NCBI GenBank assembly: GCA_012861695.1
Contig: JAAOOA010000467.1
Coordinates: 1-64,000, forward strand
Direction of reading: 5' to 3'
DNA: 64,000 nt
Origin: Trematomus loennbergii
Lineage: Eukaryota; Chordata; Actinopteri; Perciformes; Nototheniidae
Below are positions 18,707 through 33,700 of this stretch, in pieces. Numbering within the stretch: the stretch's first letter is position 1; the number at the start of each line of letters is the position of its first letter. Made by a program: the position numbers and the translations under genes. The notes under the pieces are model-generated. The model saw only the letters and a program-made list of their open reading frames with translations. It ran no database searches and was not told the DNA's origin.

Positions 18707-19395
18707 GCTTTGTAAGTTGTTTCGTAACGGACAAAATGTAAATATATTTATAAAACGGACAAGTCAAATCAGCAATCTGATTGGTCGATAGCGTTTTTGC
18801 GGACCTTTTTGATTACAGATTTGAAAACATCGTTGCTTGCTTTAAAGTAGCCAATTCATGATGTCAAACGGGGAAGTATCTCGATATCCTGCCCTAATGC
18901 CAAAGGACTGCACACTGAATATGTTTGCTGTTTGATGTCTATGTCTGGACCGTAGCGCCCCTCCAAGACAATGGTAGGGGTCGGGGAAACAAATTTATAT
19001 TTTGTCAGTATGAAGAAAAACAAATACAATTTTAGTCCAAATAGCAAAGCTGGAAATGTAGAAGTCATTACCCACCACATGTTCATACACCCCTTATTGT
19101 GTTTACGTACTGGTCGTGGTGAGACCTAATACAAGTCATAACTCCACCCTGATGTACCTGGATCATTCTAGTTTCTCTCCATAAACTGCCTCACTGTAGA
19201 GACACACCATGGCATCAGCTTGGTACCAAAGGATGACCCTGACACTATATTGATTTAGAAGGACATCATCATCATCAATAAACACATCTGTAAATGCTCC
19301 AGAGTTAGTCAAGAGGTAGTTTTAATCTGTAGTCCCGGGACAGGCTGGTAGTCACCCTAAAAACAAAATAGAATCAGGAAGAACAACAACACAGA
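18707..19395. other. no gene recognised
   Basis: Upstream flank of the minus-strand unit, with CCAAT and TATA-like motifs on the minus strand. The rest is anonymous. Confidence 0.4.
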
Positions 19396-19399
19396 GATC

Positions 19400-20103
19400 A
19401 GAGAGCAAGAAGATAACTGACAGATTATCCTCACTCAGGTTTTCATTGGGATTTAAATGAACTTTTATGTGACTGTTCTCTGGTTGTTTCTGGGATTCGG
19501 TCCCATTGTTGATCAGCGTAAACAGAACTTTTACCGACTGAAATACGTTTTCCTGAGCGGAATAATCTCCTATCGCTGCACCTGTTGTTTACCTGTATGA
19601 GGATAAACTCTCTGAGAGGAGGTGAGACCGTGGATCATCTGGTACAGAAGGCCAGCGTTGACATGTTTCATGATGATTCTCAACACGTTGTATTTTGAAG
19701 TATTTGGCAGTGATGTGGTCTTGACAAGCCTTTCTCTAAATCCTCCAGAACCCCTCTTTCTGTGGGTCAATTTCACATCTCTGTCTTCCGACACCTTCTG
19801 TCCTCAGTTCAGATAGAGACAGATTATCCTCACTAACCAGGTTTTTAACTGGATATAAATTACATAATATGTGGCTTGTTCTCTGATTGTTGCACCTGTT
19901 TTTACCTGTATGGTGATAAACTCTCTGAGAGGAGGTGAGGTGAGGCCGTGGAGGATCTGTTACAGATGATGATTCTCTACACGTTCTATTTTTGAAGTAT
20001 TGACAGTGATGAAATACACTCTATGTGGTCTTGAAAAGCCTCCAGTACCTCTTTCTGTGGGTCAGATTTCACATCTCTGTCTTCCCGACACCTCTTTCCT
20101 CAG
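19400..20103. repeat. tandem duplication of the matr3l exon-1 upstream region
   Basis: Two diverged copies (about 19415-19810 and 19811-20103). Both contain CTCTGAGAGGAGGTGAG, CCTCTTTCTGTGGGTCA and TTTCACATCTCTGTCTTCC, and both end with a CCTCAG splice acceptor followed by TTC. The second acceptor precedes the matr3l coding start. The first (at 19805) is followed by a non-coding remnant. Confidence 0.75.
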
Positions 20104-21771
20104 TTCCTCGTCCATCATGTCTCAGAACTACCGTACAGACCTCCGCCCGCCGACTCCAATCTCAGACCCGTTCCTGGACCGTACGGATCTTCAGATCGAC
20201 GCCACGCCTCCTCTTCCACCACCCTGTCTTCTTCAGACTTTTACAGGCCGCCTCCAGAGTCCATCCTGCCTCCTCCCTCGTCCTCCAGAGGTTCCTCCTG
20301 GTCTCAGGACGGGGCTCTGATCATCCTGAACAGCTTTGGACTGGAACCAGCAGAACTCGCTCTTCTTGCTGAACTTCCAGAAGACATCCTGACCGTCGAA
20401 TCCCTTCCTCAAGTCCTCAAGCAGATCAAGAGAAAGAGGGGCACCGTGAGACCTTTGAATACTCCTTCCTCCTCTTCCTCTTCTTCTTATCCCCCCAGAT
20501 CCTCCACCACCAGCAACTGGGATCCTCCCCGCAACCAGTACCCACAGAGCCACTTAACACCCGGTAATCTTTTACCAGAGCTGGATAGCTGGGGGCATCC
20601 CATCACCTTCAACTCACCATCGTCATCCTCGTCCTCCAGCTACCAGGTGGACTTCAAACCAGGAGCTTCTGGGAAGACGGGCAGAAACATGAGTCCATTT
20701 CCCCTAAAGACTACAACATGGACCCTCTGAGTTCGGCAAGAAGGCCGGTGGTCCAGTTGTCTCTCAAGACTACAAACTACAGACCAGGACCTTCTGATTT
20801 TGGTAAGATGGGCAAGGATGCTGGTCCAGTTTCCTCTCTAGACTACGATTCCAGACCTTCTGATTTGGTAAGACAGGCAGAAACGCCAGTCCATTTTCCC
20901 CTAAAGACTACAAACCATGGACCCTCTGAGTTCGGCAAGAAAGTAGCTGGTCCATCTGTCTCTCAAGACTACAACTACAGACCAGGACCTTCTGATTTTG
21001 GTAAGATGGGTAGAGATGCAGGTCCAGTTTCTTCTGTAGACTACGATTCCAGACCTTCTGATTTCGGCATGAAAGTTGCTGGTCCAGTTGTCTCTCAAGA
21101 CTACAACTATGATTCCAGACCTGATTTTGGCAACACGGGCAGAGATGCCAGTCTATTTCCCCTAAAGACTACAACTACAGAACCTCTGATTATGTTCAGT
21201 CGAGTAGAGACGCCGCTCCACTTTCCTCTCTAGACTACAAACACGAATCGGGACCTTCTGATTATGGTAAGACGGGCCGATACGCCAGTCCAGTTTCTTC
21301 TTTAGACTACAACCACGGATCGGCACCATCTGATTTTGGTAAGAAAGGCAGCGTCGCCGGTCCAGTTTCCCCTAAAGACTACAACCATGGACCCTCTGAG
21401 TTCGGCAAGAAAGCCAGTGGTCCACTTGTCTCTCAAGACTACATCTACATACCAGGACCTTCTGATTTTGGTAAGAAAAGGCAGCGTCTCTGGTCCAGTT
21501 TCCTCGCAGGTCCTACCCTCTTTCGGCTCTGCAGGACGGGACAAGAAACCCCGTCCTTCCCATTTCTCTCAGCCGGTTCAGCATTACGGTTCAGTTCCTC
21601 CTCCTCCTCCTGAAGAGCCGCTTCTGAAACCTGGTTCTGGTCGCGGATGGAGGATCTGAGGTTTCTTCCAGGATGCCGTCGAAGGAGAAAGCTCTGGATT
21701 TCCACGGGAAGTCTCCACCATCGTTCCCCTACTCTTCCTCTCTGTGCGACATCACTGTCATGTCAGAGAAG
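20104..21771 (+). CDS. matr3l exon 1: N-terminal disordered and repeat region
   Basis: The first ATG is at 20117 (MSQNYRTDL), just after the TTTCCTCAG acceptor. The frame then changes at about 20200 to give SSSDFYRPPPESILPPPSSS and the matrin-3-like LNSFGLEPAELALLAELPED. From about 20640 to 21500 a motif of some 20-25 residues (GPSDFGKMGRDAGPVSS, DYNYRPGPSDFGK) repeats about ten times in two alternating frames. The last part gives KALDFHGKSPPSFPYSSSLC, the first half of the zinc finger. At least four frame changes occur in this exon. The first zinc-binding Cys of the finger appears to be Ser (TCC). Confidence 0.75.
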
Positions 21772-24700
21772 GTAAGTAACACCTGCACCTGGATACCTGA
21801 GTCTGATGGGGGGGGGTGAGGTAGAAACCAGTGAGACCAGCTTCAGTTATGGTTCTTCTTCTTCTTGTGTTCCAGGTGTGGATCAAACATATCAACGGGC
21901 CTCACCATGGCAGACGGACAGCTCAGCCTCCTGCAGCAGTAAGTTCCTCTCTGTTATATAATGAATAAAGAACACCTCCTGACCATAGCCTCTATATATA
22001 AATGGACGTAGGTCCGTGACGTCACCCATAGGATTCTGCAGAGTTGCCGAGAAGCCCTTAGTAGGCGGAGTCGGCCACTAACGGCTCGACAGTGACGTCA
22101 GAGTTCCACTCCCGCCTGCTCCAAATAAGGGCAAAGAGGCGGAGCCGAGGCGGGACCTGCTGCCTCCGGCTGGAAGTTCAGAGCTAGCTCAAGCTACCAA
22201 GCTAAGCTAACATGCTCCCCATCTGCACACTGCCGTCACATTTTACGTTTCTAAGGTAAGCGGACATGAACTATTCAGCAAAACTATAAATAATAATCTA
22301 AGTTATTGAGTTTTTAGCATAATACTTCAGAATCTTAAAATCCCTTAACGTTTGTATGCAATGTGCTAAATGCAACACTGGAATCAAGCAAATATTAATA
22401 TGTTTGCATGACATTAGTTATTTATATTTTGCCATCACTTAATTATACGTTTAATACATTTAAGTTAAGCTAAGGTACATGTGATGGTAGCTAGTTAGTG
22501 CTCTTACCTGTGAGGCCTCCTCCAAACAGCATTATAACCAGACTGTATCATTAAAACTATAAGTACCAGTTCTAGATCCTTGACTTTAGACAAACAATTC
22601 AAAAGACAAAATGTATTTAAAGACCAATCTTTATTTGAAGGTGCCTCTTAACCTGAGATATTAGTTATACAGTAATAGTATTGACAATCTAAAAAAACTG
22701 AGCAACTCAACAGTCAACTTTATATTTCTTATTGTCTAAAGCATTTATTATTTTCATTTTCCCCTCTCATATTCAGTGGATGGACGGATTGAGACAGCGT
22801 GGTGTCCAGAGAGCTGCAGAGACTTCAGGGAGAAACCTCCGTGTGATGGACGTCCTGTCTGTTGGTTTGGAGAGGACTGAGGGTCTTTCCTCTGCGAGGA
22901 GGACCAGGCCTGATGGAGGAGCCCATGCATAGCTGATACCACTGCACAGGCCTTGTCTGTCACTTTATTTGACTAAATGTGTTTACTTATACATTTAATA
23001 GGTTTACACCTTCTGTCCATATGTGCTTTTTATTTAAAACATGTTTGATTAACTTTTGGTTCACATTTCAATAAATTGAATTTGTATTTGCACTCCTTTT
23101 GTCCATTATTCTTACTGAAAATGTTAGATTACACATTCACATCTGACTGAAGATTGGCCCCATTTATTTGCGTTGCAAACTCTGCGGTACAAGGTACATG
23201 TTGTGAAGCTCATAAAGTGAGGCAAATAGAATAATCAGCTGATGGAGTGTAGATGTGGAAATAGGTGCATTCGATCAGCTGACTTCACAATAAAAGTAGT
23301 TTCTTAGTGAATGTCCTGTACTGGTCTTAAATCTCATAACATCAGCTTTTAATTTTCCTCTTGGATGTTTTCTTGACCCTCGAGAAGAGGAGATGTGAGT
23401 CGTGTCTTTCAGGCATGTCCTTTCCTAACAAAAATTACAGGAAACATAAAACATATTATTGCAGAACAAGTGTGTTATTTATGAAAGAGGTGTGTTTGTG
23501 TTTAGGGGCTGTAGATATAATTATTTTGTAATTGTAATGTTTTTTTTTATTTCAACAGTGAGCTACAAAGACAATCAGATTATGAATGAACAGTATGAAT
23601 TCATCAACATTGAAATGTATTTTATTATCAAAATAATATTTAACTGTTATCAAAACTAGTGCAACTGTAGAAGCTTGCTCTGTTGTCTCACTGAAAGAAT
23701 AACTTTTACCACGTTTTTACAGACAATATTGAGAGATAAATAGCAGTTGTCACTATGCGTTAAATATCTTTGCCTTCAATACCTTAAATTAGAAAGCTGA
23801 CAGTCATATTGCTTGTTAACATCTAAATGTAACCCTTTGCATGGAAAAAACCCTCAACTTCACTGATGTGTAGGTGATCTAGTATTTAGTATTGTTTAAT
23901 GGAATGTATATCAGTGTATTAAAGTCAATACTTCATTTATTTAAACCAATATCTTTCTTGATTCTTTGTACAGTATGAAAAAAGAGTATTTGTACCTGTG
24001 CTGAAGTTCACTGCTGTGAGGAGTCCAGTTCTGTCTCTCACTCTCTGGTCCAGCCTGTCTGCATCACCTGGACACTTTAAACAAACAGATATATATGTAA
24101 AGAACCATGTGTACAAACAATATAACTTATTCTCTTCTGTTGAACATGTTGGATTGTGTATTGTCCGAGTCAGGGTCCTTTTTATTTTACTGTAACTTTG
24201 GAAGTTGTGTTACCAATGCTTACTGTTTATTTGATACCAATTTGGTAATGCAATTAATAAAAACAACAAGGTTTGGGTTCGTTCTTCAGATGACTGTGAC
24301 GTTAACGTGTAAGCTCAATAATGAACTCCAGCTCAACCAACCATATTGTAATATCTAAGTAATCATCTTGAAATATGACATTAATAATTGTAATATACAC
24401 ACATCTTATTGTGAGGTTGATTTCACATACACTACTTCGACGTTAGCTTGTCTACATACTTGAGCATAGCCAATTTAAATTAACCTTAGCGATGCATACA
24501 GTTCCTACCTACATAATAAAATATCTCTCTAAGTTACAAGGATGACCTTATTTTATCAACCTCAAACAGAAGCCTTTTGTTCTACAGTATTATCCCACTT
24601 AACGCTTAACACTTGTCTATTTCGTTTTAACCTTTATATATACAGTCTATGGTTTTAAGTTAACTTGGAGGCTACGATTAGCATCGTTAGCACCGATGTA

Positions 24701-27700
24701 GCTACCACTCGCTTACACGCTAACCCAAGCCTTAACATTCATTACGTAGCTGATTAAATCATAAACACATAAATAAAGTACTCGAATTTCACTTACCGCA
24801 AAACGGCATTCATGCACCGTCTGTTTTAACCGCAGAGCGAGTCACAATAGTCCGATATATAAGCATGAAGAACAAACAAACACGGCCGGGGTCAAGTTGT
24901 GTTCCCTGGATGAACTGAGCAGGCAGAGTCCCTGTAGCTTCACGGAGCAGCTAGCAGAGAGACAAGAAGCTAACAGCAGCAGTCACTTGACAGAGCTGTC
25001 ACTCAATGTGACCACGCCCTAATTTATGCAAAAACTTTAAGACCTAATATAAATAAAAGGGTCATGTTAGAAAACAATTCACTCACAGATTCATAATCAT
25101 GAAGGTGGAATCTAACTATATCATAATAATATTTATTGCATCCAGGGCTAGAAACGTTTTTTTTCTGCTGTGAAATTGGGCATTTTAACATGGGGGTCTA
25201 TGGAAATTGCTCCTTTCTGCAGTCATCGCCTATCGGCCAATATATGAACTGCAGTTTGTGGCACTTCCGTATTGGCGTCCCGGCTCTTCCCCAGAGTTTG
25301 CTGCTTGCTCCTGACCTACCTACCAAACTAACTCATTAACTATCTAGCTAACTCATTACCTACCTAACTAATTAATTAACTACCTAACTAACTCATTACC
25401 TACCTAACTAATGCATTAACTATCTAGCTAACTCATTACCTACCTAACTAATTAATTAACTACCTAACTAACTCATTAACTACCTAACTAACTCATTAAC
25501 TACCTAACTAATTGATTAACTACCTCGCTAACTCATGAACTATCTAACTAACTCATTACCTATCTAATTCATTACCTAACTAATTCATTAACTATCTAAC
25601 TAATTCATTAACTACCTAACTAACTTATTAACTATCTAACTAACTCATTACCTATCTAACTAATTTGTTAACTACCTTAGAAACTCATTAACTATCTAAC
25701 TAACTAATTAACTATTTAACTAACTCATTACCTAACTAATTAATTAACTACCTAACTAACTCATTAGCTATCTAATTCATTCATTAACTATCTAACTAAT
25801 GCATTACCTACCTAACTAATTAATTAACTACCTAACTAACTCATTACCTACCTAACTAATTCATTAACTACTTAACTAACTCATTAACTACCCAACTAAC
25901 CATTACCTACCTAACTAACTCATTAACTACCTAACTAATTAATTAACTACCTAACTAACTCATTAACTACCTAACTAATTCATTAACTACCTAACTAACT
26001 CTTAACTACCTAACTAACTCATTACCTACCTAACTAACTCATTACCTACCTAACTAACTCATTACCTACCTAACTAATTCATTAACTACCTAACTAACTC
26101 ATTACCTACCTAACTAACTCATTAACTACCTAACTAACTCATTACCTACCTATCTAATTCATTAACTACCTAACTAACTCATTACCTACCTAACTAACTC
26201 ATTAACTATCTAACTAATTCATTACCTACCTAATTAATTCATTAACTATCTAACTAATTCATTAACTATTTAACTAACTCATTACCTACCTAACTAATTC
26301 ATTAACTATCTAACTAATTCATTACCTACCTAATTAATTCATTAACTATCTAGCTAACTCTGTAACTACCTAACTAACTCATTACCTATCTAACTAACTC
26401 ATTACCTATCTAACTAATTCATTACCTACCTAATTAATTCATTAACTATCTAGCTAACTCTGTAACTATCTAACTCATTAACTATCTAACTAACTCATTA
26501 CCTACCTAACTAATTCATTAACTATCTAACTAATTCATTACCTACCTAATTAATTCATTAACTATCTAGATAATTCTGTAACTACCTAACTAACTCATTA
26601 CCTATCTAACTAACTCATTACCTATCTAACTAATTCATTACCTACCTAATTCATTCATTAACTATCTAGCTAACTCTGTAACTATCTAACTAACTCATTA
26701 CCTAACTAATTCATTTACTACCTAACTAATTCATTACCTACCTAACTAACTCATTAACTATCTAACTAATTCATTACATACCTAACTAATTCATTTACTA
26801 CCTAACTAATTAATTAACTACCTAATTAATTCATTAACTATCTAACTAATTCAATAACTATCTAGCTAATTAATTAACTATCTAACTAACTCATTACCTA
26901 CCTAACTAATTAATTAACTACCTAACTAACTCATTATTTACCTAACTAACTCATTAACTATCTAACTAACTAATTACCTACCTAATTAATTCATTACTAT
27001 CTAACTAATTAATTAACTATCTAGCTAACTCTGTAACTATCTAACTAACTCATTAACTATCTAACTAACTCATTACCTAACTAATTCATTTACTACCTAA
27101 CTATTCATTACCTACCTAACTAACTCATTAAATCTAACTAACTCATTACCTAACTAATTCTTTACTACCTAACTAATTAATTAACTACCTAACTAACTCA
27201 TTACCTACCTAATTAATTCATTAACTATCTAACTATTCAATAACTATCTAGCTAATTAATTAACTATCTAGCTAACTAATTACCTACCTAACTAATTCAT
27301 TAACTACATAACAAATTCATTACCTACCTAACTAATTAATTAACTACCTAACTAACTCATTACCTACCTAATTAATTCATTAACTATCTAACTAATCATT
27401 AACTATCTAGCTAACTCTGTAACTATCTAACTAACTCATTATTTACCTAACTAATTTGTTAACTACCTTAGAAACTCATTAACTATCTAACTAACTAATT
27501 AACTATTTAACTAACTCATTACCTAACTAATTAATTAACTACCTAACTAACTCATTAGCTATCTAATTCATTCATTAACTATCTAACTAATGCATTACCT
27601 ACCTAACTAATTAATTAACTACCTAACTAACTCATTACCTACCTAACTAATTCATTAACTACTTAACTAACTCATTAACTACCCAACTAACTCATTACCT

Positions 27701-30700
27701 ACCTAACTAACTCATTATCTACCTAACTAATTAATTAACTACCTAACTAACTCATTAACTAACCTAACTAATTCATTAACTACCTAACTAACTCATTAAC
27801 TACCTAACTAACTCATTACCTACCTAACTAACTCATTACCTACCTAACTAATTCATTAACTACCTAACTAACTCATTACCTACCTAACTAACTCATTAAC
27901 TACCTAACTAACTCATTACCTACCTATCTAATTCATTAACTACCTAACTAACTCATTAACTATCTAACTAATTCATTACCTACCTAATTTTCATTAACTA
28001 TCTAACTAATTCATTAACTATTTAACTAACTCATTACCTACCTAACTAATTCATTAACTATCTAACTAATTCATTACCTACCTAATTAATTCATTAACTA
28101 TCTAGCTAACTCTGTAACTACCTAACTAACTCATTACCTATCTAACTAACTCATTACCTATCTAACTAATTCATTACCTACCTAATTCATTCATTAACTA
28201 TCTAGCTAACTCTGTAACTATCTAACTAACTCATTACCTAACTAATTCATTTACTACCTAACTAATTCATTACCTACCTAACTAACTCATAACTATCTAA
28301 CTAATTCATTACATACCTAACTAATTCATTTACTACCTAACTAATTAATTAACTGCCTAATTAATTCATTAACTATATAACTAATTCAATAACTATCTAG
28401 CTAATTAATTAACTATCTAACTATCATTACCTACCTAACTAATTAATTAACTACCTAACTAACTCATTATTTACCTAACTAACTCATTAACTATCTAACT
28501 AACTAATTACCTACCTAACTAATTCATTAACTATCTAACTAATTCATTACCTACCTAATTAATTCATTAACTATCTAGATAATTCTGTAACTACCTAACT
28601 AACTCATTACCTATCTAACTAACTCATTACCTATCTAACTAATTCATTACCTACCTAATTCATTCATTAACTATCTAGCTAACTCTGTAACTATCTAACT
28701 AACTCATTACCTACTAACTAATTCATTAACTACTTAACTAACTCATTAACTACCCAACTAACTCATTACCTACCTAACTAACTCATTATCTACCTAACTA
28801 ATTAATTAACTACCTAAACTAACTCATTAACTACCTAACTAATTCATTAACTACCTAACTAACTCATTAACTACCTAACAACTCATTACCTACCTAACTA
28901 ACTCATTACCTACCTAACTAATTCATTAACTACCTAACTAACTCATTACCTACCTAACTAACTCATTAACTACCTAACTAACTCATTACCTACCTATCTA
29001 ATTCATTAACTACCTAACTAACTCATTAACTATCTAACTAATTCATTACCTACCTAATTAATTCATTAACTATCTAACTAATTCATTAACTATTTAACTA
29101 ACTCATTACCTACCTAACTAATTCATTAACTATCTAACTAATTCATTACCTACCTAATTAATTCATTAACTATCTAGCTAACTCTGTAACTACCTAACTA
29201 ACTCATTACCTATCTAACTAACTCATTACCTATCTAACTAATTCATTACCTACCTAATTCATTCATTAACTATCTAGCTAACTCTGTAACTATCTAACTA
29301 ACTCATTACCTAACTAATTCATTTACTACCTAACTAATTCATTACCTACCTAACTAACTCATTAACTATCTAACTAATTCATTACATACCTAACTAATTC
29401 ATTTACTACCTAACTAATTAATTAACTGCCTAATAATTCATTAACTATCTAACTAATTCAATAACTATCTAGCTAATTAATTAACTATCTAACTAACTCA
29501 TTACCTACCTAACTAATTAATTAACTACCTAACTAACTCATTATTTACCTAACTAACTCATTAACTATCTAACTAACTAATTACCTACCTAACTAATTCA
29601 TTAACTATCTAACTAATTCATTACCTACCTAATTAATTCATTAACTATCTAGATAATTCTGTAACTACCTAACTAACTCATTACCTATCTAACTAACTCA
29701 TTACCTATCTAACTAATTCATTACCTACCTAATTCATTCATTAACTATCTAGCTAACTCTGTACTATCTAACTAACTCATTACCTAACTAATTCATTTAC
29801 TACCTAACTAATTCATTACCTACCTAACTAACTCATTAACTATCTAACTAATTCATTACATACCTAACTAATTCATTTACTACCTAACTAATTAATTAAC
29901 TACCTAATTAATTCATTAACTATCTAACTAATTCAATAACTATCTAGCTAATTAATTAACTATCTAACTAACTCATTACCTACCTAACTAATTAATTAAC
30001 TACCTAACTAACTCATTATTTACCTAACTAACTCATTAACTATCTAACTAACTAATTACCTACCTAATAATTCATTAACTATCTAACTAATTAATTAACT
30101 ATCTAGCTAACTCTGTAACTATCTAACTAACTCATTAACTATCTAACTAACTCATTACCTAACTAATTCATTTACTACCTAACTAATTAATTAACTACCT
30201 AACTAACTCATTACCTACCTAATTAATTCATTAACTATCTAACTAATTCAATAACTATCTAGCTAATTAATTAACTATCTAGCTAACTAATTACCTACCT
30301 AACTAATTCATTAACTACCTAACAAATTCATTACCTACCTAACTAATTAATTAACTACCTAACTAACTCATTACCTACCTAATTAATTAATTAACTATCT
30401 AACTAATTATTAACTATCTAGCTAACTCTGTAACTATCTAACTAACTCATTATTTACCTAACTAATTTGTTAACTACCTTAGAAACTCATTAACTATCTA
30501 ACTAACTAATTAACTATTTAACTAACTCATTACCTAACTAATTAATTAACTACCTAACTAACTCATTAGCTATCTAATTCATTCATTAACTATCTAACTA
30601 ATGCATTACCTACCTAACTAATTAATTAACTACCTAACTAACTCATTACCTACCTAACTAATTCATTAACTACTAACTAACTCATTAACTACCCAACTAA

Positions 30701-33700
30701 CTCATTACCTACCTAACAAACTCATTAACTACCTAACTAATTATTACTACCTAACTAACTCATTAACTACCTAACTAATTCATTAACTACCTAACTAACT
30801 CATTAACTACCTAACTAACTCATTACCTACCTAACTAACTCATTACCTACCTAACTAACTCATTACCTACCTAACTAATTCATTAACTACCTAACTAACT
30901 CATTACCTACCTAACTAACTCATTAACTACCTAACTAACTCATTACCTACCTATCTAATTCATTAACTACCTAACTAACTCATTACCTACCTAACTAACT
31001 CATTACTATCTAACTAATTCATTACCTACCTAATTAATTCTTACTTATCTAACTAATTCATTAACTATTTAACTAACTCATTACCTACCTAACTAATTCA
31101 TTAACTATCTAACTAATTCATTACCTACCTAATTAATTCATTACTATCTAGCTAACTCTGTAACTACCTAACTAACTCATTACTATCTAACTAACTCATT
31201 ACCTATCTAACTAATTCATTACCTACCTAATTCATTCATTAACTATCTAGCTAACTCTGTAACTATCTAACTAACTCTTACCTAACTAATTCATTTACTA
31301 CCTAACTAATTCATTACCTACCTAACTAACTCATTAACTATCTAACTAATTCATTACATACCTAACTAATTCATTTACTACCTAACTAATTAATTAACTA
31401 CCTAATTAATTCATTAACTATCTAACTAATTCAATAACTATCTAGCTAATTAATTAACTATCTAACTAACTCATTACCTACCTAACTAATTAATTAACTA
31501 CCTAACTAACTCATTATTTACCTAACTAACTCATTAACTATCTAACTAACTAATTACCTAACCTAATTAATTCATTAACTATCTAACTAATTAATTAACT
31601 ATCTAGCTAACTCTGTAACTATCTAACTAAACTCATTAACTATCTAACTAACTCATTACCTAACTAATTCATTTACTACCTAACTAATTCATTACCTACC
31701 TAACTAACTCATTAACTATCTAACTAACTCATTACCTAACTAATTCATTTACTACCTAACTAATTAATTAACTACCTAACTAACTCATTACCTACCTATT
31801 AATTCATTAACTATCTAACTAATTCAATATATCTAGCTAATTAATTAACTATCTAGCTAACTAATTACCTACCTAACTAATTCATTAACTACCTAACAAA
31901 TTCATTACCTACCTAACTAATTAATTAACTACCTAACTAACTCATTACCTACCTAATTAATTCATTAACTATCTAACTAATTCATTAACTATCTAGCTAA
32001 CTCTGTAACTATCTAACTAACTCATTATTTACCTAACTAATTTGTTAACCTACCTTAGAAAACTCATTAACTATCTAACTAACTAATTAACTATTTAACT
32101 AACTCATTACCTAACTAATTAAACTACCTAACTAACTCATTAGCTATCTAATTCATTCATTAACTATCTAACTAATGCATTACCTACCTAACTAATTAAT
32201 TACTACCTAACTAACTCATTACCTACTAACTAATTCATTAACTACTAACTAACTCATTAACTACCCAACTAACTCATTACCTACCTAACTAACTCATTAA
32301 AACCTAACTAATTAATTAACTACCTAACTAACTCATTAACTACCTAACTAATTCATTAACTACCTAACAACTCATTAACTACCACTAACTCATTACCTAC
32401 CTAACTAACTCATTACCTACCTAACTAACTCATTACCTACCTAACTAATTCATTAACTACCTAACTAACTCATTACCTACCTAACTAAACTCATTAACTA
32501 CCTAACTAACTCATTACCTACCTATCTAATTCATTAACTACCTAACTAACTCATTACCTACAACTAACTCATTAACTATCTAACTAATTCATTACCTACC
32601 TAATTAATTCATTAACTATCTAACTTTCATTAACTATTTAACTAACTCATTACCTACCTAACTAATTCATTAACTATCTAACTAATTCATTACCTACCTA
32701 ATTAATTCATTAACTATCTAGCTAACTCTGTAACTACCTAACTAACTCATTACCTATCTAACTAACTCATTACCTATCTAACTAATTCATTACCTACCTA
32801 ATTAATTCATTAACTATCTAGCTAACTCTGTAACTATCTAACTCATAACTATCTAACTAACTCATTACCTACCTAACTAATTCATTAACTATCTAACTAA
32901 TTCATTACCTACCTAATTCATTCATTACTATCTAGATAATTCTGTAACTACCTACTAACTCATTACCTATCTAACTAACTCATTACCTATCTAACTAATT
33001 CATTACCTACCTAATTCATTCATTAACTATCTAGCTAACTCTGTAACTATCTAACTAACTCATTACCTAACTAATTCATTTACTACCTAACTAATTCATT
33101 ACCTACCTAACTAACTCATTAACTATCTAACTAATTCATTACATACCTAACTAATTCATTTACTACCTAACTAATTAATTAACTACCTAATTAATTCATT
33201 AACTATCTAACTAATTCAATAACTATCTAGCTAATTAATTAACTATCTAACTAACTCATTACCTACCTAACTAATTAATTAACTACCTAACTAACTCATT
33301 ATTTACCTAACTAACTCATTACTATCTAACTAACTAATTACCTACCTAATTAATTCATTAACTATCTAACTAATTAATTAACTATCTAGCTAACTCTGTA
33401 ACTATCTAACTAACTCATTAACTATCTAACTAACTCATTACCTAACTAATTCATTTACTACCTAACTAATTCATTACCTACCTAACTAACTCATTAACTA
33501 TCTAACTAACTCATTACCTAACTAATTCATTTACTACCTAACTAATTAATTAACTACCTAACTAACTCATTACCTACCTAATTAATTCATTAACTATCTA
33601 ACTAATTCAATAACTATCTAGCTAATTAATTAACTATCTAGCTAACTAATTACCTACCTAACTAATTCATTAACTACCTAACAAATTCATTACCTACCTA

